NCBI GenBank assembly: GCA_907164885.2
Contig: OU015493.1
Coordinates: 116,843,193 to 116,907,192, forward strand
DNA length: 64,000 nt
Direction of reading: 5' to 3'
Source of the DNA: Dolomedes plantarius
Taxonomy: Eukaryota > Arthropoda > Arachnida > Araneae > Dolomedidae
Shown here: positions 60,994 to 64,000 of the stretch, in pieces
Layout: every line of letters starts with the position of its first letter
Numbering within the stretch: the stretch's first letter is position 1
Notes under the pieces: model-generated
Told to the model about the DNA's origin: nothing
Databases searched by the model: none
Seen by the model: only the letters and a program-made list of their open reading frames with translations
Position numbers and translations under genes: made by a program

Positions 60994-63621
60994 ATGGCGT
61001 CAAGTACCAGTGAAGTAAATTTTAGGATCGCGCTTTTAAGCGAAAGTAATTACTCAACATGGTGTACAGATATGAGGATGTTGCTGATGGAACGGGGGTG
61101 CTGGGAGATTGTTCAACGAACTGAAAAAGCACCTGAAGCACAAGAAGGTGAAACGGTGGACGAGACTGCAGCAAGGGACTTTAGAAATCGAAAAAACAGA
61201 GCGCTTTCGACGATTTACATGAGCGTATCGCCTCGATATCGTGCCCTGCTGGAAAAAGCTATTGACGGACCTGATGCCTGGGATAAGCTGAAAAAGTACT
61301 TTGAACCAGACAGTCGTGCTCGTGTCATGTCACTTAAGAATGAATTCTATTCCTGTCGTATGGAGCCAGATGAGGACATAGGGCTGTATTCAAGTAAACT
61401 AGCCAGTATTTTTGATAAGCTGAGTGAGGCTGGTCATGCTGTATCCGAAATAGATAAAATATTTCAGCTTATGCGATATCTTCCAAAGGAGTTCGATAAT
61501 ATTGTTCAAACGGTATATCGGTGGGAGAAGGATCAATTTACTTTTATTTCTGTACGAGAAGAATTACTTGCCGAAGAAGCAAGGTTGAAACAGAGAGTTG
61601 CAGACCAAGCAAATATTTCTTATCTAACAAGAAACCGGCAGGAGGTGTTCCCGAGACAAGAGATGATTGACAATCCTAAGCAGGCAGATTCTCATACATT
61701 ACAGAGAAGAAAATGTCACAAGTGTCACCAGCCTGGTCATCTTCGCAAAGATTGTCGTGTATCCGGAAAATCAAGGACTTATAAGCAATCTAAATGTTCA
61801 AGTTCCGAACGTGAACGATGTCAGTATACCAGTCCGAGTCGACCAAACAACAGTTTCCTGCTGGAAGCGTTAGTGACTGGAATTGAGGAGCGTTGTTGGG
61901 TGTTCGATACAGCCTCCTCGTCTCATTTTTGCAAGGACAGACGCCTAATGTCCGATTTTACACCAGTTACAGATCAGACACTAGTAGGAGCAGTTAACGG
62001 TGTCTCTACCCCTGTTACAGGTAAGGGATCTGTAGTTATTTTTCTAAATGGTGAAAAATATACCTTAATTGATGTACTTTATGCACCAGAACTGAGGAAA
62101 AACCTCATATCTGGCCCTCGTGTTGACGAATGGGGAGTCAAATACGTAGGAGGTCATGGAAAAATAGATGTGATATCGCGCAACAAACTACTTTTTACTG
62201 CAAAATTAGTAAATGGACTTTATTGTATTTACCCAGAATATGAAAAATGTCATGATGCTCAGAAATTTCACTCAAAAATTGTAAAGGCAAAACACACCAT
62301 CTCTAAATGTTCTAAAAATAGAAGTTCCACGGCTTTTGCTTCGGAAAGTTTAAATTTATGGCATAAACGCTTTGCTCACATAAATGCAGAATATATAAAA
62401 TTAACATCTAAAAATAACAGTGTAAAAGGGTTACCAAAGTTAACGGGGGATCTTGATTCGTGTGATCCATGTCGCGAAGCTAAATCCAAAAGAGTTAGTT
62501 TTAAATCCCTGGATAGTATACGATCTCAAAACCCCCTTGACTTGATCTATATGGATCTGTGTGGTCCTTTCCCGAGACCATCGATCCACGGGCATTTATA
62601 CTTTTTATCGGTGGTCGACGACTATTCTAGAAAAGTTTGGGTTTTCCCCCTTAAATCTAAAACAGAAGTATTTCAAACCTTTAAAAATTTTAAAACAAGA
62701 GCTGAAAGGTTCCTGGATCGGAAACTTAAATGTATTCGTACTGACAATGGTACAGAATTTATAAATGATCAATTCAGGGAGTATTGTGAAGACTTGGGGA
62801 TCCAACATGAAAAATCTAACCCTTACACCCCAGAGCAGAATGGAGTATGTGAAAGGTTTCATTATACTGCTGTAAACGGGATAAATGTTTTACTTAGGGA
62901 TAGCGGCATGAGTCAATGTTTTTGGCCAGAGGCTCTTTTACATTACACTTACACATGGAATCGTGTATGCCATGCTGGAATGACAAAAACACCATTTGAG
63001 CTCTATGGTGGACGACAGCCCTCGGTTAAACACTTACGGCCGTTCGGCACGAAAGCTTTTGTCGGTATACCTAAAAAATTAAGATTAAAACTAGATTTAA
63101 GGTCTAAACCAGGAATTCTTGTAGGGTATGCTTTGCAGACGAAAGGATACAGAATTTGGATGCCGAACGAGCATAAGATTATCGAAACCATAAATGTCAC
63201 GTTTGATGAAAATCAAAAGGGCGGTTTGAGTGAGGCGACTGTGGAACGCGAACTGGACCCAGAGTTCGTGGGTTTTAAATTTCCCCTTGAAGATTCAGAA
63301 GAGTTGAATGTTTCAAAGCCCCAAACAGATAGTGAGAGTTCTGTATGTGATACTGATTCTGAAGTACCCGGTAACAAAATTGTAAACTGGACGCGTAAAG
63401 CTGTTCCAAGGACAAGTAGTAAAAAAACTGATATTTATTATTATGAGGAAGGAAAAGATGATTCGTCGAGTAGGTTGAGGTCATTGAAAGATGTTAAACA
63501 ATATTGTATAAAAAATGATCTTAAATTTCAACCAGAAATTTTTGATTTTTCTTCCAAAAATAAATATTCAGGGATTATTGCTAGAACCAAAGCGGGTCAT
63601 AGTAGCTTAATGTCAGAATGA
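60994..63621 (+). CDS. Copia gag-pol: gag, protease, integrase
   Basis: A single long frame of 875 codons. Order: gag (from MASSTSEVNFRIALLSESNY; zinc knuckle CHKCHQPGHLRKDC with Cys241, Cys244, His249, Cys254), protease (VFDTASSSHF, Asp305; DTAS instead of the usual DSGA), the pre-integrase HHCC region (LWHKRFAHINAEYI ... CDPCREAK) and the integrase core with Asp521 (YMDLCGPF), Asp584 (RTDNGTEF) and Glu620 (NGVCERFH), exact DD35E spacing. The frame ends at TGA 63619-63621 but continues in the same frame with the reverse transcriptase, so this is one premature stop in an otherwise open polyprotein. The start is the first ATG after the leader. Confidence 0.9.
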   Translation: MASSTSEVNFRIALLSESNYSTWCTDMRMLLMERGCWEIVQRTEKAPEAQEGETVDETAARDFRNRKNRALSTIYMSVSPRYRALLEKAIDGPDAWDKLKKYFEPDSRARVMSLKNEFYSCRMEPDEDIGLYSSKLASIFDKLSEAGHAVSEIDKIFQLMRYLPKEFDNIVQTVYRWEKDQFTFISVREELLAEEARLKQRVADQANISYLTRNRQEVFPRQEMIDNPKQADSHTLQRRKCHKCHQPGHLRKDCRVSGKSRTYKQSKCSSSERERCQYTSPSRPNNSFLLEALVTGIEERCWVFDTASSSHFCKDRRLMSDFTPVTDQTLVGAVNGVSTPVTGKGSVVIFLNGEKYTLIDVLYAPELRKNLISGPRVDEWGVKYVGGHGKIDVISRNKLLFTAKLVNGLYCIYPEYEKCHDAQKFHSKIVKAKHTISKCSKNRSSTAFASESLNLWHKRFAHINAEYIKLTSKNNSVKGLPKLTGDLDSCDPCREAKSKRVSFKSLDSIRSQNPLDLIYMDLCGPFPRPSIHGHLYFLSVVDDYSRKVWVFPLKSKTEVFQTFKNFKTRAERFLDRKLKCIRTDNGTEFINDQFREYCEDLGIQHEKSNPYTPEQNGVCERFHYTAVNGINVLLRDSGMSQCFWPEALLHYTYTWNRVCHAGMTKTPFELYGGRQPSVKHLRPFGTKAFVGIPKKLRLKLDLRSKPGILVGYALQTKGYRIWMPNEHKIIETINVTFDENQKGGLSEATVERELDPEFVGFKFPLEDSEELNVSKPQTDSESSVCDTDSEVPGNKIVNWTRKAVPRTSSKKTDIYYYEEGKDDSSSRLRSLKDVKQYCIKNDLKFQPEIFDFSSKNKYSGIIARTKAGHSSLMSE

Positions 63622-64000
63622 CTAAAAAAGGAAATTTACATTCCAAAATGTTTTAAACAGGCTATGAATTCCAAACAAAGTGAACAGTGGTTTAATGCAA
63701 TGGAGGATGAATTAAACACTATGAAGGAAAGAGGTGTTTGGGAGTTAGTAGAACGACCTGAAAATGCTAAAGTGTTGGGTTGTAGATGGGTTTATACTAC
63801 AAAGCAGGATGAATCGGGTAAGATTAAAAGATTCAAAGCACGCTTAGTTGCCCAGGGTTTTCACCAACGCAAAGGTGAAAGTTTTGATGAAGTTTTTTCC
63901 CCAGTTATCAACTTTAGCTTGATAAGGTTCTTTTTCGCTGTACTCGTTTGCCTGAACCACTGGACACATTTGCAGTGTGATATTAAATGCGCATACCTAT
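63622..64000 (+). CDS. Copia reverse transcriptase, start (cut by window end)
   Basis: Directly after the TGA and in the same frame, the sequence reads NSKQSEQWFNAMEDELNTM, then GVWELVERP, CRWVYTTKQDESGKIKRFKA and RLVAQGFHQRKGESFDEVFS, and LQCDIKCAYL, the first part of the Copia RT (RVT_2) up to its first catalytic aspartate. No further stop is seen before the window ends. The frame does not start with its own convincing ATG. Confidence 0.85.

Overview
The window looks like a strongly AT-rich piece of an invertebrate nuclear genome, most likely an arthropod and plausibly a spider or other arachnid. That guess rests on spliceosomal introns of 4 to 16 kb, abundant Tc1/mariner, pogo, hAT, Helitron, Copia and LINE copies, tRNA-derived SINE-like units and long (TA)n tracts. 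No conserved gene fixes the species.

Under the transposons lies one apparent host gene, on the minus strand from about 45.5 kb to 9.5 kb. It has four short coding exons (45434-45305, 30553-30450, 26009-25962, 9857-9708). All junctions have GT/AG signals and matching phases, and the spliced frame is open for 143 residues. A TATA box sits upstream and a candidate poly(A) signal downstream. The product begins with a signal peptide and has five cysteines in the mature part. I do not recognise the family. Nearly everything from 9.9 to 45.3 kb is intron filled by mobile DNA.

Layout. 0-9.5 kb (downstream of the gene): Tigger-type remnant, mariner (725-2013), Helitron (2747-3241), a hairpin-rich stretch (4.1-6.3 kb), and a Helitron with a G-rich internal minisatellite (about 6.6-8.5 kb). 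9.9-26 kb (intron 3): a pogo-type element split by a LINE, a hAT, a 2-kb inverted repeat, a microsatellite-bearing repeat interrupted by a hAT MITE, an element full of ACTTTGTGAC motifs, a long-TIR MITE and a Helitron cluster. 26-30.4 kb (intron 2): a dead Tc1 with a palindromic end. 30.5-45.3 kb (intron 1): two hATs, a SINE split by a hAT that carries a 21-copy 233-bp satellite array, a Helitron split by a probable solo LTR, and a Tc1 remnant. 45.5-64 kb (upstream of the gene): four more copies of the microsatellite-bearing repeat (one with nested insertions), two Helitrons, two hATs, a TTAA MITE, a Tc1-like element, and a Copia element with its 5' LTR that runs off the window end.

The most striking points are the hidden gene, the hAT carrying a satellite array, the large inverted repeat, and seven hAT insertions with perfect 8-bp duplications, which suggest recent hAT activity. 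All coordinates and repeats were read by eye. Family names come from recognised motifs, not from database searches.
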